Of a DNA stretch of 64,000 nucleotides, positions 8,248 through 17,028 are shown in pieces; position 1 is the stretch's first letter; every line of letters starts with the position of its first letter. Under the pieces are notes generated by a model. The model had not been told where the DNA came from. It made no database searches and saw only the letters and a list, made by a program, of their open reading frames with translations. The stretch comes from Saccharopolyspora thermophila. GTDB lineage: Bacteria > Actinomycetota > Actinomycetes > Mycobacteriales > Pseudonocardiaceae. The DNA lies in assembly GCF_014646075.1 (NCBI RefSeq), contig NZ_BMMT01000002.1, positions 124,001-188,000 of the forward strand, read 5' to 3'. The position numbers were made by a program, and so were the translations under genes.

Positions 8248-8823
8248 GTGACGCGGATCGTGGCCGGAAGCGCGGGCGGGCGCCGCATCGAGGTGCCGCC
8301 GCGAGGTACCAGACCCACCTCCGAGCGGGTGCGGGAAGCCCTGTTCAGCGCGCTGGAATCAGCCGTCGAACTGCCCGGGGCGCGGGTGCTCGACCTCTAC
8401 GGCGGGTCCGGCGCGCTCGGTCTGGAGGCGCTGTCCCGGGGAGCCGCGCACGCCACGTTCGTCGAGTCCGACCGCCGCGCCGCCCAGCTGCTGCGCCGCA
8501 ACGCCGCCGCGCTCGGCTTCCGCGAGGTGCGGGTGGCACAGGCCAAGGCCGAGACGCTGCTCGGCGCCCCGGCCGAGGAACCGTTCGACGTGGTGCTGGC
8601 CGACCCGCCCTACGACATCGCCCCCGCCCAGCTGGACCGCGTGCTGGCCGGTCTGGCCGCCAACGGCTGGACGGCCCCGGGCAGCGTGGTGGTGCTGGAG
8701 CGCGCCGTCCGCAGCGGCGAGCCGGACTGGCCGCCGCCGCTGCACGCGCTGCGCAGCAGACGCTACGGCGACACCGCGGTTCACTGGGCCGTGCACGCAG
8801 AGCCCGACCACTCCGCCTGGTGA
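8248..8823 (+). CDS. rsmD: 16S rRNA (guanine(966)-N2)-methyltransferase RsmD
   Basis: RsmD transfers a methyl group from S-adenosylmethionine to N2 of G966 in 16S rRNA. The 191-residue protein starts T-R-I-V-A-G-S-A-G-G-R-R, the family N-terminus. It has the SAM-binding loop V-L-D-L-Y-G-G-S-G-A-L-G-L-E and the catalytic D-P-P-Y motif near residue 125. GTG 8248 was preferred over the in-frame GTG 8230 because family members begin with T-R-I. It is followed by coaD, its normal actinobacterial neighbour. Confidence 0.92.
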   Translation: MTRIVAGSAGGRRIEVPPRGTRPTSERVREALFSALESAVELPGARVLDLYGGSGALGLEALSRGAAHATFVESDRRAAQLLRRNAAALGFREVRVAQAKAETLLGAPAEEPFDVVLADPPYDIAPAQLDRVLAGLAANGWTAPGSVVVLERAVRSGEPDWPPPLHALRSRRYGDTAVHWAVHAEPDHSAW

Positions 8824-8863
8824 CCCGTGCCACGTCGTCGTGGGGGCGGCGGCGTGCTGCTGC

Positions 8864-8869
8864 TACCGT
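8864..8869 (+). promoter_or_regulatory. Candidate -10 element for leaderless coaD
   Basis: TACCGT fits the TANNNT -10 pattern and ends 8 nt before the coaD ATG at 8878, with no Shine-Dalgarno in between. This spacing suggests a transcript starting at or next to the start codon. The -35 region is not obvious. Confidence 0.45.
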
Positions 8870-8877
8870 CCCGGCAC

Positions 8878-9369
8878 ATGAGGCGTGCCGTGTGTCCAGG
8901 CTCTTACGATCCCGTGACCAACGGTCATCTGGACATCATCGAGCGAGCGTCGAAGCTGTTCGACGAGGTCGTCGTCGCGGTGCTCATCAACAAGAACAAG
9001 AAGAGCCTGTTCACCGTCGAGGAGCGGCTGGAGATGCTGCGCGAGGTCACCCACCAGTGGCCGAACGTGCGCATCGACTCCTGGCACGGCCTGCTGGTGG
9101 ACTACTGCCGCGCGCACGAGATCGACGCGATCGTCAAGGGCCTGCGCGCGGTCAGCGACTTCGACTACGAGCTACAGATGGCGCAGATGAACCAGCAGCT
9201 GTCCGGGGTGGAGACGATGTTCATGTCCACCAACCCGCTGTACAGCTTCCTGGCCAGCTCCCTGGTCAAGGAGGTCGCCACCTACGGCGGTGACGTCTCC
9301 AACCTGCTGCCCCCCGAGATCGAGCAGCGCCTCCGCCAACGCCTCGCCCAGCAGAACGCCGACGGCTGA
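8878..9369 (+). CDS. coaD: Phosphopantetheine adenylyltransferase
   Basis: CoaD joins ATP and 4'-phosphopantetheine to give dephospho-CoA, the penultimate step of coenzyme A synthesis. The 163-residue protein has the nucleotidyltransferase signature [10 protein letters not shown] at its N-terminus, with the T-N-G-H motif binding ATP, and [12 protein letters not shown] for the substrate. Family length is about 160, so ATG 8878 is right and the in-frame extension upstream is rejected. There is no ribosome-binding site, consistent with leaderless translation. Confidence 0.96.
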   Translation: MRRAVCPGSYDPVTNGHLDIIERASKLFDEVVVAVLINKNKKSLFTVEERLEMLREVTHQWPNVRIDSWHGLLVDYCRAHEIDAIVKGLRAVSDFDYELQMAQMNQQLSGVETMFMSTNPLYSFLASSLVKEVATYGGDVSNLLPPEIEQRLRQRLAQQNADG

Positions 9370-9468
9370 TCCGTCCGGATCAGCGGGCTTCGCACGATGG
9401 TGCCCGCTTTGCTTCGGGTTCACGACAGGGCCAGCGGTTGTTCGCATCCGGCTCCTAGCGTGCCGGGC

Positions 9469-9894
9469 ATGAGCCGGATCATGACCAAGACAGTCCAGCT
9501 GGCGCTGGCCGCCCTGCTCGCCGTGGCGGGGCTGGTCGGCTTCCAGGAGAGCGCCCTGTCCGCCCAGCCGGTGGCGGCCGTCGCGCAGGAGCCGTGCGGG
9601 GACACCTCCGGATTCGAGAAGGTGAACCTGTCGGACCTGCCGCCAGAGGCGACCGAGACGGTGAACCTGATCAAGCAGGGCGGTCCGTTCCCGTACCCGC
9701 AGGACGGCCAGGTGTTCCAGAACCGCGAGGGCATCCTGCCGGACTGCGCCGAGGGCTACTACCGCGAGTACACGGTGGAGACGCCGGGCAGCGACGACCG
9801 GGGCGCCCGCCGCTTCGTCGTCGGCGAGGGCGGCGAGTACTTCTACACCGAGGACCACTACGAGACCTTCCGCCTGACCGACATCAACGCGTGA
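9469..9894 (+). CDS. Secreted guanyl-specific ribonuclease, RNase Sa/barnase type
   Basis: This 141-residue protein has a signal peptide (residues 1 to about 37, ending near A-Q-P-V-A-A) and a mature domain very close to Streptomyces RNase Sa. It shows L-P-P-E-A-T-E-T-V-N-L-I, G-P-F-P-Y-P-Q-D-G, V-F-Q-N-R-E, E-Y-T-V with the catalytic Glu, R-G-A-R-R with the catalytic Arg, and E-D-H-Y with the catalytic His. RNases of this family cleave single-stranded RNA 3' of guanosine. ATG 9469 puts the signal peptide at the N-terminus. No barstar-like inhibitor is encoded next to it; the neighbours are coaD and sepIVA. The enzyme class is clear; its biological role (scavenging, competition or development) is unknown. 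Confidence 0.92.
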   Translation: MSRIMTKTVQLALAALLAVAGLVGFQESALSAQPVAAVAQEPCGDTSGFEKVNLSDLPPEATETVNLIKQGGPFPYPQDGQVFQNREGILPDCAEGYYREYTVETPGSDDRGARRFVVGEGGEYFYTEDHYETFRLTDINA

Positions 9895-10077
9895 CCCTCC
9901 GCTCGTGGGTGGGCGCCGACCGCGGTGCCCGCCCGCGGGCTGACACGCGGGCACCGGATTTCCCCCGCCCCGCCTCCCGGCGCGGGCAGACTGGAAGTCG
10001 GAGCGGTCCGGGATCGGTGATCTCGGGCGTTCTGACATGCTTGCCGCTGCGGCGGCTACGACGGCAGGGAGATCAAG

Positions 10078-10833
10078 GTGTACCGGGTGTTCGAGGCGCT
10101 CGACGAGCTGGTCACGATCGTCGAGGAAGCGCGTGGTGTGCCCATGACGTCGGGGTGCGTGGTGCCCCGCGGCGACGTGCTGGAGCTGCTCGACGACGTG
10201 CGGGACGCGCTCCCGCAGGAGCTCGACGACGCCCAGGACGTCCTCGACCACCGCGACGAGGTGATCTCGACCGCCGAGTCGCAGGCCGACAGGTCCGTCA
10301 CCGACGCCCGCAACGAGGCCGAGCGCACGCTGGCGGCCGCCCGCGCCGAGGCCGAGCAGATGCTCGCCGAGGCCCGCGAGCGGGCCGACGAGCTGCTGGC
10401 GGAGGCGCGGGCGCAGGCCGAGCAAACCGTGACGGCGGGGCGCCGCGAGTACGAGGAGCTCGTCAGCCGCGCCCAGTCCGAGGCCGACCGCATGGTGCAG
10501 GCCGGGCGCGCGGCCTACGAGCAGTCGGTGCACGAGGGCAAGGCCGAGCAGGCTCGGCTGGTGGCCGACACCGAGGTGGTGCAGGCGGCGAAGGCCGAGG
10601 CCAAGCGCATCGTGGACGAGGCCAACGAGGACGCCGAGCGGCTGCGCAGCGAGTGCGACGCCTACGTGGACTCCCGCCTCGCCGACTTCGAGGACCTGCT
10701 CAGCCGCACGCTGCGCACCGTCGGCAAGGGGCGGCAGCAGCTGCGCACCCCGGTCGGGGCGCCGTTCGACTACGAGGAGTGGAACCCCGCCCGATCCGGT
10801 TCTTCCGCCAACGGCGGCGACGGAGGCCACTAG
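10078..10833 (+). CDS. sepIVA: SepIVA-type DivIVA-like septum/cell-growth protein
   Basis: The 251-residue protein begins Y-R-V-F-E-A-L-D-E-L and carries A-R-G-V-P-M-T-S-G-C-V-V-P-R, the hallmark start of actinobacterial SepIVA. The middle (about residues 60-215) is a long alanine/glutamate/arginine coiled coil, and the tail is disordered with F-D-Y-E-E-W-N. SepIVA proteins help organise septum formation and polar cell-wall synthesis at the cytoplasmic side of the membrane. GTG 10078 follows AGGGAG by 6 nt. Confidence 0.88.
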   Translation: MYRVFEALDELVTIVEEARGVPMTSGCVVPRGDVLELLDDVRDALPQELDDAQDVLDHRDEVISTAESQADRSVTDARNEAERTLAAARAEAEQMLAEARERADELLAEARAQAEQTVTAGRREYEELVSRAQSEADRMVQAGRAAYEQSVHEGKAEQARLVADTEVVQAAKAEAKRIVDEANEDAERLRSECDAYVDSRLADFEDLLSRTLRTVGKGRQQLRTPVGAPFDYEEWNPARSGSSANGGDGGH

Positions 10834-11075
10834 CGGCCGCTGGGCGACCGATGACCATCCGCCCGGCGTTGCTCACCGGGGAAGCGGCGTACCTCCTTGC
10901 GTGCGTGGGTTCTGCCCAGGGGGCGCGCCGTTCGGGCTGGCGCGGCACCGCGGGTGCGGCGAGGGCCTGGTGTCGTGGCCGGCGTGGTGTCGCGTACCCT
11001 GGGAGAGCTGGCTACGGGCGAGTGCCTTGCCCGCCGATGCCGGCGAACGCCCTGTTCAACCGACCGAAACCTGTG

Positions 11076-11648
11076 ATGTCTCAGAACCACGAAGCGCGCA
11101 CCGCGCATGCCGGGCCCTGGGTGATCGACACCCGGGAGATCGGCCACCGAGCGGGCAGTAGCCGCGCCTACACGCGCCGTGCTCCAGCACCGGCCGGGTT
11201 CGGGTTGGACATGATCAGGGTTCCGGAGGGCGAGCCGGTCGAGCTCGACCTGCTGGCCGAGTCGGTGGTGGAGGGCGTGCTGGTGTCGGGGACCGCCGCC
11301 GCAACCCTGGTCGGCGAGTGCGTCCGCTGCCTGGACCCGATCTCCGAGCAGACCAAGGTCGAGGTGCGCGAACTGTACGCCTATCCGGACAGCGCCACGG
11401 ACGCCAGCACCGATGACGACGAGGTGGAGCGGGTCGTGGACGACCTCATCGACCTCGAACCAGTGGTGCGGGACGCGATGCTGCTGTCGCTGCCCTCAGC
11501 GCCGCTGTGCTCGCCGGACTGCCAGGGGCTGTGCTCCGGGTGCGGCGTGAAGTGGGCCGAGCTCGCCCCCGACCACACGCATGAGACCATTGATCCTCGC
11601 TGGGCCGCGCTGCAGGAGCGGTTCGGCGGGACCGAGGAGGAGAAGTAG
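11076..11648 (+). CDS. yceD: YceD/DUF177 family protein
   Basis: This 190-residue protein is of the YceD family, linked to rRNA/large-subunit metabolism and typically encoded just before rpmF. Recognisable parts are [11 protein letters not shown] near the N-terminus, the central cysteine pair G-E-C-V-R-C-L, and the C-terminal zinc-ribbon-like C-x3-C-x3-C-x2-C cluster ([14 protein letters not shown]). The start is uncertain: ATG 11076 gives a normal length, GTG 11073 is adjacent, and ATG 11037 would add 13 residues. A TACCCT word at 10994-10999 may be its -10 element. The gene ends 2 nt before rpmF. Confidence 0.87.
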   Translation: MSQNHEARTAHAGPWVIDTREIGHRAGSSRAYTRRAPAPAGFGLDMIRVPEGEPVELDLLAESVVEGVLVSGTAAATLVGECVRCLDPISEQTKVEVRELYAYPDSATDASTDDDEVERVVDDLIDLEPVVRDAMLLSLPSAPLCSPDCQGLCSGCGVKWAELAPDHTHETIDPRWAALQERFGGTEEEK

Positions 11649-11650
11649 TC

Positions 11651-11833
11651 GTGGCCGTCCCGAAGCGCAAGATGTCCCGGGCCAACACCCGTCACCGCCG
11701 GTCGCAGTGGAAGACCTCGGCGCCGACGCTGGCGCAGTGCTCCAACCGTGCGTGCCGCGAGCCGAAGCTGCCGCACGTGGTCTGCCCGGCCTGCGGTCAG
11801 TACGACGGCCGCCAGGTCGTCCAGCCCGCCTGA
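11651..11833 (+). CDS. rpmF: 50S ribosomal protein L32, zinc-binding form
   Basis: L32 is 60 residues here, starting [16 protein letters not shown] as in all L32 proteins. It keeps four cysteines (C-S-N-R-A-C and C-P-A-C) and so is the zinc-ribbon C+ form rather than the zinc-independent paralogue. GTG 11651 starts 2 nt after yceD, so the pair is translationally coupled. Confidence 0.97.
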   Translation: MAVPKRKMSRANTRHRRSQWKTSAPTLAQCSNRACREPKLPHVVCPACGQYDGRQVVQPA

Positions 11834-11847
11834 GCGGCGGTCGCGTA

Positions 11848-12594
11848 GTGGGGGGAAAGCAGTCGCGGGCCCGGAAGGTCGACCGGGCTCCGCTGTTGGC
11901 AGCGCTCGGCGTCGAGTTGGACGCCGAGCTGCTGACCCTTGCTCTCACCCACCGCTCGTACGCGTACGAGAACGGCGGTCTGCCACCGAACGAGCGGTTG
12001 GAGTTCCTCGGTGACGCGGTGCTCGGGCTGGTGATCACCGATCGCCTCTACAACGAGCACCCGGAACTGCCCGAGGGGCAGCTCGCGAAGCTGCGCGCCA
12101 GCGTGGTCAACATGCATGCGCTGGCCGGGGTCGCGCGCGGGCTCGGTGAGGGCGGCCTGGGCCACTACCTGCTGCTGGGGCGCGGTGAGGAGCTGACGGG
12201 GGGCCGCGACAAGGCGAGCATCCTCGCGGACGGCCTGGAAGCCGTGCTCGGTGCGGTGTACCTGGAGAAGGGCATCGACGTCGCCCGCGACGTGATCCAC
12301 CGGCTGTTCGAGCCGCTGCTGGCCGAGGCGCCGCAGCGGGGTGCCGGCTTGGACTGGAAGACGAGCCTGCAGGAGCTGACCGCCTCCACCGGGCTCGGGG
12401 TGCCGGAGTACCGGGTCGAGGAGCAGGGGCCCGATCACCGCAAGGAGTTCAGCGCCTTCGTGTCGGTCGGCGGCCAGACCTACGGCCGCGGCGACGGCCG
12501 CACCAAGAAGGAAGCCGAGCAGAAGGCCGCCGAGGCGGCCTGGCGGCAGTTGTCGGAGCAGACCGCCGGCGAGGCCGGGACCTCCTCCGCCTGA
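11848..12594 (+). CDS. rnc: Ribonuclease III
   Basis: RNase III cleaves double-stranded RNA in rRNA precursors and structured mRNAs. The 248-residue protein has the signature [12 protein letters not shown] (residues about 40-52) with the metal-binding acidic residues, and [12 protein letters not shown] as the second catalytic part. A C-terminal dsRNA-binding domain follows (K-T-S-L-Q-E-L through K-K-E-A-E-Q-K-A-A). GTG 11848 was chosen because the frame upstream runs through rpmF. It follows rpmF closely and precedes mutM. Confidence 0.96.
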   Translation: MGGKQSRARKVDRAPLLAALGVELDAELLTLALTHRSYAYENGGLPPNERLEFLGDAVLGLVITDRLYNEHPELPEGQLAKLRASVVNMHALAGVARGLGEGGLGHYLLLGRGEELTGGRDKASILADGLEAVLGAVYLEKGIDVARDVIHRLFEPLLAEAPQRGAGLDWKTSLQELTASTGLGVPEYRVEEQGPDHRKEFSAFVSVGGQTYGRGDGRTKKEAEQKAAEAAWRQLSEQTAGEAGTSSA

Positions 12595-12637
12595 CCCTGC
12601 GGGCAAGGCCACGCACCGCGTGGTCGAAGATGGTCGC

Positions 12638-13528
12638 GTGCCCGAGTTGCCCGAGGTCGAGGTCGTGCGCCGCGGTGTCGCCGAACACGCGGTCGGCCGG
12701 AAGCTGTCCAGCGTCGAGGTCCTGCACCCGCGTGCGGTGCGTCGGCACGTGCCCGGGGCCGAGGACCTCGCCGCTCGCCTCGCCGGGCGGTGGCTGACCG
12801 CCGCGCGGCGGCGCGGCAAGTACCTGTGGCTGGAGCTCGGCGACGAGGCGCGGGACCCGGCGTCCGGTGGCGAGGCGCTGGTGGTGCACCTGGGCATGAG
12901 CGGCCAGCTGCTGGTGCAGCCCGTCGGCACCCCGGACGAGAAGCACCTGCGGGTGCGGATGACCTTCGCCGACGGCGGTCCGGAACTGCGGTTCGTCGAC
13001 CAGCGCACCTTCGGCGGCCTGCACCTGGCCGAGCTGGTCGAGGTGGCCGGCATCGCGCTGCCGAAGCCGGTCGCGCACATCGCCCCCGACCCGCTGGAGC
13101 GGGTGTTCGACGTCGAGGCGGTGGCGACGCGGTTGCGGTCGCGGCGCACCGGCATCAAGCGCGCCCTGCTGGACCAGAGCCTCGTGTCGGGGGTGGGCAA
13201 CATCTACGCGGACGAGGCGCTGTGGCGGGCCCGGCTGCACTGGGCCCGGCCGACCGCGACGCTGACCCGGCCCAAGATCCGCGAGCTGTTCGCGGCGGTC
13301 ACCGACGTCATGCAGGAGGCGTTGCGCGCGGGCGGCACCTCGTTCGACGCGCTGTACGTCAACGTCAACGGCGAGTCCGGCTACTTCGACCGGTCCCTGG
13401 CGGTGTACGGCCAGGCGGGGCGGCCGTGCCCGCGGTGCGGCGCGTCGGTGCGGCGGGACGCGTTCATGAACCGGTCCGCCTACACCTGCCCGGTCTGCCA
13501 ACCCAAACCCCGCAACGCGCACCTCTGA
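12638..13528 (+). CDS. mutM: Formamidopyrimidine-DNA glycosylase
   Basis: Fpg/MutM removes 8-oxoguanine and ring-opened purines from DNA and nicks the abasic site. After initiator removal the protein starts P-E-L-P-E-V-E, where Pro1 is the catalytic nucleophile; this fixes GTG 12638 as the start and excludes the in-frame GTG at 12620. Other marks are the H2TH region ([13 protein letters not shown]) and the C-terminal zinc finger C-P-R-C...C-P-V-C. Length (296 residues) is slightly longer than the usual 270-290, with a small insertion after residue 70. Confidence 0.96.
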   Translation: MPELPEVEVVRRGVAEHAVGRKLSSVEVLHPRAVRRHVPGAEDLAARLAGRWLTAARRRGKYLWLELGDEARDPASGGEALVVHLGMSGQLLVQPVGTPDEKHLRVRMTFADGGPELRFVDQRTFGGLHLAELVEVAGIALPKPVAHIAPDPLERVFDVEAVATRLRSRRTGIKRALLDQSLVSGVGNIYADEALWRARLHWARPTATLTRPKIRELFAAVTDVMQEALRAGGTSFDALYVNVNGESGYFDRSLAVYGQAGRPCPRCGASVRRDAFMNRSAYTCPVCQPKPRNAHL

Positions 13529-13549
13529 CCCGCGCCTCATGCGCGGCGT

Positions 13550-13570
13550 CCCCGGCGCTCTCGGGGTTTT
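13550..13570 (+). terminator. Weak hairpin with T-tract after mutM
   Basis: A short 5-bp stem (13550-13554 and 13562-13566) is followed directly by TTTT, 22 nt after the mutM stop. The short stem makes it a tentative terminator. Confidence 0.35.
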
Positions 13571-13654
13571 CCCAGCTCTGACCCACGGCTTTCGCACGTC
13601 GGTCCGGCTTGATGGAGGCCGAAACGGCGGAGCCGGAAAGGTTGGTGGTGGGCA

Positions 13655-14908
13655 ATGAGTGTCGTGTCGCAGCTCGGCGAGCATCCCGCGCGTCGCGCGG
13701 CGCCCCGGACCGCGACGGTCGACGTGGTCATCCCGGTGTACAACGAGGAGCGGTCCCTGCCGGGATGCCTGGAGGTGCTGAGTCGGCACCTGGCCGAGGA
13801 CTTCCCGTTCTCCTGGACCATCACGGTGGTCGACAACGCCAGCACCGACGACACGCTGCGCGTCGCGCACGAGTGGGCCGGTGCGCTGGACAACGTGCGG
13901 GTGCTGCACCTGGACCGCAAGGGCCGGGGTCTCGCGCTGCGCACCGCGTGGGGCTACAGCGACGCCGATGTCGTGGTGTACATGGACGTCGACCTGTCCA
14001 CCGGTCTGGAAGCCCTGCTGCCGCTGGTGGCGCCGCTGGTCAACGGGCACTCGGACCTGGCCATCGGGTCGCGGCTGGCCCCGGGCGCGCGCACCGTCCG
14101 CGGCGGCAAGCGGGAGTTGATCTCCCGCTGCTACAACAAGATGATCCGCTGGACGCACGGTGCCCGGTTCACCGACGCGCAGTGCGGGTTCAAAGCCGCG
14201 CGCACCGATGTCATCAGGCCGCTGCTCACGCACGTCAGGGACGACTCCTGGTTCTTCGACACCGAACTGCTGCTGCTCGCCGAGCACAACGGTTTGCGGG
14301 TGCACGAGGTCCCGGTGGACTGGGTGGAGGATGTGGACACCCGGGTGAACGTGGTCAGGACCGCGGCGGAGGACATCGCGGGCCTAATCCGGGTGGCGCG
14401 TGCGAAGGTCACGGGCGCCGCCCGGGTGCCGGGTCTGCCGCGGCGTCCGGAGCCCCGCGCGGTGCATCCGCAGGCGGTACTGGCGAAGCGGGAGAACGGA
14501 CTGCTGTGGCAGCTGGTCTCGTTCGGCCTGATCGGGCTGGTGTCCACAGTGCTCACCTCGGCGCTGTACGCGCTGTTGCGCACGTGGTGGCCGCCGCTGC
14601 TGGCGAACCTGGTGGCGCTGACCGCGACGACGCTGTGGAACACCGAGGCCAACCGGCGGTTCACGTTCCTGTCCCAGCCGGGCTCGTCCGGCCGGGTGCA
14701 CCTGCAGGGCCTCATCGTCTTCGCCCTCTACTACGTGGTCACCTCCGGCGCGCTGCTGGGCCTGCACGCCTGGCAGCCGGATGCCTCGCGGTGGCTGGAA
14801 GTCCTGGTGCTCGTGGTGTCGTCGGTGGTCGGCACCGCGCTGCGCTTCGTGCTGCTGCGGTCGTGGGTGTTCCGCCCGGCGGCCACCGCTGCGGAAGGGG
14901 AATCGTGA
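13655..14908 (+). CDS. GT2 glycosyltransferase fused to GtrA-like membrane domain
   Basis: The 417-residue protein joins two domains. Residues about 20-260 form a dolichyl-phosphate-sugar synthase-like GT2 domain: V-V-I-P-V-Y-N-E-E, N-A-S-T-D-D-T, and D-V-D-L-S-T as the metal-binding motif. Residues about 285-405 are four hydrophobic segments of the GtrA family, ending F-V-L-L-R-S-W-V-F. Such fusions make polyprenyl-phosphate-linked sugars and help move them across the membrane for transferases acting outside. It overlaps by one base (ATGA) with the GT39 gene, so the two act together. ATG 13655 fits the family N-terminus. Confidence 0.9.
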   Translation: MSVVSQLGEHPARRAAPRTATVDVVIPVYNEERSLPGCLEVLSRHLAEDFPFSWTITVVDNASTDDTLRVAHEWAGALDNVRVLHLDRKGRGLALRTAWGYSDADVVVYMDVDLSTGLEALLPLVAPLVNGHSDLAIGSRLAPGARTVRGGKRELISRCYNKMIRWTHGARFTDAQCGFKAARTDVIRPLLTHVRDDSWFFDTELLLLAEHNGLRVHEVPVDWVEDVDTRVNVVRTAAEDIAGLIRVARAKVTGAARVPGLPRRPEPRAVHPQAVLAKRENGLLWQLVSFGLIGLVSTVLTSALYALLRTWWPPLLANLVALTATTLWNTEANRRFTFLSQPGSSGRVHLQGLIVFALYYVVTSGALLGLHAWQPDASRWLEVLVLVVSSVVGTALRFVLLRSWVFRPAATAAEGES

Positions 14909-16965
14909 TGACGTCGGTGGAGACGACGACGGTGCTCAGGCCCGTCGCGGACGAGGTGCCGCGCCATCGGAGCACCCGGTGGCAGCGGCTGGCGCTGGCC
15001 GCGATCTGCGCGCTGGCCGGGGGCCTGTACCTGTGGGGGATCGGTGGTTCGTGGGGCAACGCGTACTACTCGGCCGCCGTGAAGTCGATGTCGCAGAGCT
15101 TCGAGAACTTCTTCTTCGGGTCCTTCGACGCGGCCGGTGTGATCACAGTGGACAAGCCGCCGATGGCCCTGTGGGTGCAGGTGCTGTCGGTGTGGGTGTT
15201 CGGGTTCACCCGGTTCGCCGTGCTGTTCCCGCAGGTCCTCGCCGGTGTCGCGGCCGTGTTCCTGCTGCACTGTACCGTTCGCCGGTGGGCCGGGGAGCAC
15301 GCGGCGCTGCTGGCCGCGCTGGTGCTGGCGGTCACCCCGATCACCGTGGTGATCAACCGGGACAACAACCCGGACACGCTGCTGGTTCTGCTTCTCGTCG
15401 CGGCGGCCTACGCGATGACGCGGGCCGTCGGGGCCCGGCGGCCCACCGGGTGGCTCGCGCTGGCCGCCTTCCTGGTGGGGTGCGGGTTCCTCACCAAGAT
15501 GTTGCAGGCATGGATGGTGCTGCCCGCGTTCGTCGCGGCGTACCTGGTCGGCAGCCGGGCCGGGTGGGGCCGCCGGGTCGTCGACCTGGCGGTCGCGGCC
15601 GGGGTGCTGCTCGTCAGTTCCTTCTGGTGGGTCGTGGCCACGGCGCTGTGGCCGGCTCCGAAGCCCTACATCGGCGGCAGCGAGGACGGTTCCGCGTGGA
15701 ACCTGATCATCGGTTACAACGGGTTCGGCCGGATCTTCGGCGGCGCGGGCAACATGGGCGGCGGTGGCCCCGGCGCGCCCGGCGGTGACGCCGCCGGCGG
15801 ACCTGCGGAGCTCCCCGGCGGTCCGGGGGGCGGCGGTGGTTTCTCCGGCACGCCGGGCGTCCTGCGGATGTTCAACGAGCAGCTCGCCGGGCAGATCAGC
15901 TGGCTGCTGCCGCTGTGCGCACTGGTGCTGGTCGCGATGGTCGCCGTCGGTGTCCGGCGCTGGCGCGGCGGGTTGCCGCTCGACCGCGAGCGGGCCGCGG
16001 GCTGGGTGCTGTGGGGTGGCTGGCTCGTGGTGATCGGCCTGGTGTTCAGCTTCGCCCAGGGCACGATGCACCCGTACTACACGACCATGCTCGCGCCCGC
16101 GGTCGGCGCGGTCGTCGGTGCCGGGCTCGTCCGGTTCTGGCGCTGGTACCGCGAGCCGCGGGGCAGGGCGTGGCTGCTGCTGCCGGTGGGCGTCGCGATC
16201 ACGGTGGCGTGGGCGATGGCGGTCGTGGCCCGCGACCTGAGCTGGCACGCCTGGGCCGGGTACGCGGCCGTGGCGCTGGGGCTGCTCGCGCTAATTGTGC
16301 TGCTGGTCGGCAGGCGCGGCGCGGCGAAGTCCGGGCCGGCGCTCGCCCTGGCGGCGGTGCTGATGGTGCCGACGACGTGGTCGGCGATCGCCGCCACCAG
16401 CGGCCAGACCGGCATGAACGGGACCAACCCGATGGCCGGTCCGGCCACCGGCATGGGTGGCCCCGGTGGCGGGGGACAAAACGGGTTGCCGCCGGGCCCG
16501 GACCGCGGGGACGCAGCGGGCCAGGACCGGCACGGCGCGCGGATGCCCGGCGGTCCTGGCGGTGCGTCGCTGACCGACGAGCAGCGCAGGATGCTCGGCT
16601 ACGTCCAGCAGCAGGCCGGTGACCTGCAGGTCCCGCTGGCCGTGGAGGGCGGTGCGATGAGCGCGTCGTCGCTCATCCTCAACTCCGACGTCACGGTGGT
16701 CGGCATGGGCGGCTTCACCGGCGGCGACGACGCCCCGTCGGTGGCGCAGCTGACCGGGTGGAAGAACTCCGGGCAGCTCGGGTTCGTCCTCCTCGGCGGT
16801 GGTGTCGGGCCCGGCGGCGACGGGCCGCAGCGCCCGGCCGACGCGATGCGCATGCGGGGCAACTCGCCGCGACAGGAGTGGGTGGAGCGCAACTGCACCG
16901 AGGTTGACCCCGCGGTGTGGGGCGGTTCCGCGGACAGCTCCCTGCGGCTCTACGCCTGCACGTGA
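14908..16965 (+). CDS. YkcA/YkcB-like GT39 membrane mannosyltransferase
   Basis: This 685-residue multi-pass membrane protein belongs to the ArnT/PMT-like GT39 group, YkcB type. The first extracellular loop has Y-Y-S-A-A-V-K-S-M and V-D-K-P-P-M-A-L-W with the catalytic Asp region, followed by N-R-D-N-N-P-D-T. About 12 hydrophobic segments are visible. A glycine-rich loop (residues 275-310) ending in L-R-M-F-N and a soluble C-terminal domain with another glycine/proline-rich linker are typical of the family. It should use the lipid-linked sugar made by the upstream GT2-GtrA protein to decorate a surface molecule; the acceptor is unknown. Overlap with the upstream stop fixes ATG 14908. Confidence 0.88.
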   Translation: MTSVETTTVLRPVADEVPRHRSTRWQRLALAAICALAGGLYLWGIGGSWGNAYYSAAVKSMSQSFENFFFGSFDAAGVITVDKPPMALWVQVLSVWVFGFTRFAVLFPQVLAGVAAVFLLHCTVRRWAGEHAALLAALVLAVTPITVVINRDNNPDTLLVLLLVAAAYAMTRAVGARRPTGWLALAAFLVGCGFLTKMLQAWMVLPAFVAAYLVGSRAGWGRRVVDLAVAAGVLLVSSFWWVVATALWPAPKPYIGGSEDGSAWNLIIGYNGFGRIFGGAGNMGGGGPGAPGGDAAGGPAELPGGPGGGGGFSGTPGVLRMFNEQLAGQISWLLPLCALVLVAMVAVGVRRWRGGLPLDRERAAGWVLWGGWLVVIGLVFSFAQGTMHPYYTTMLAPAVGAVVGAGLVRFWRWYREPRGRAWLLLPVGVAITVAWAMAVVARDLSWHAWAGYAAVALGLLALIVLLVGRRGAAKSGPALALAAVLMVPTTWSAIAATSGQTGMNGTNPMAGPATGMGGPGGGGQNGLPPGPDRGDAAGQDRHGARMPGGPGGASLTDEQRRMLGYVQQQAGDLQVPLAVEGGAMSASSLILNSDVTVVGMGGFTGGDDAPSVAQLTGWKNSGQLGFVLLGGGVGPGGDGPQRPADAMRMRGNSPRQEWVERNCTEVDPAVWGGSADSSLRLYACT

Positions 16966-16977
16966 GCACCCGGCTGG

Positions 16978-17007
16978 TTCCCAGCTGCCGTTCAGCGTTT
17001 TCCCAGC
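16978..17007 (+). promoter_or_regulatory. Direct repeats upstream of response regulator, possible autoregulatory site
   Basis: TTCCCAGC occurs at 16978-16985 and again at 17000-17007, exactly 22 bp (two helical turns) apart. A related TTCAGCG lies between them at 16991. OmpR-family regulators bind direct repeats on one DNA face, so this is a candidate site controlling the regulator gene starting 21 nt further on. Confidence 0.4.
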
Positions 17008-17028
17008 AAGGTGCGGGACCCTGGGCAC

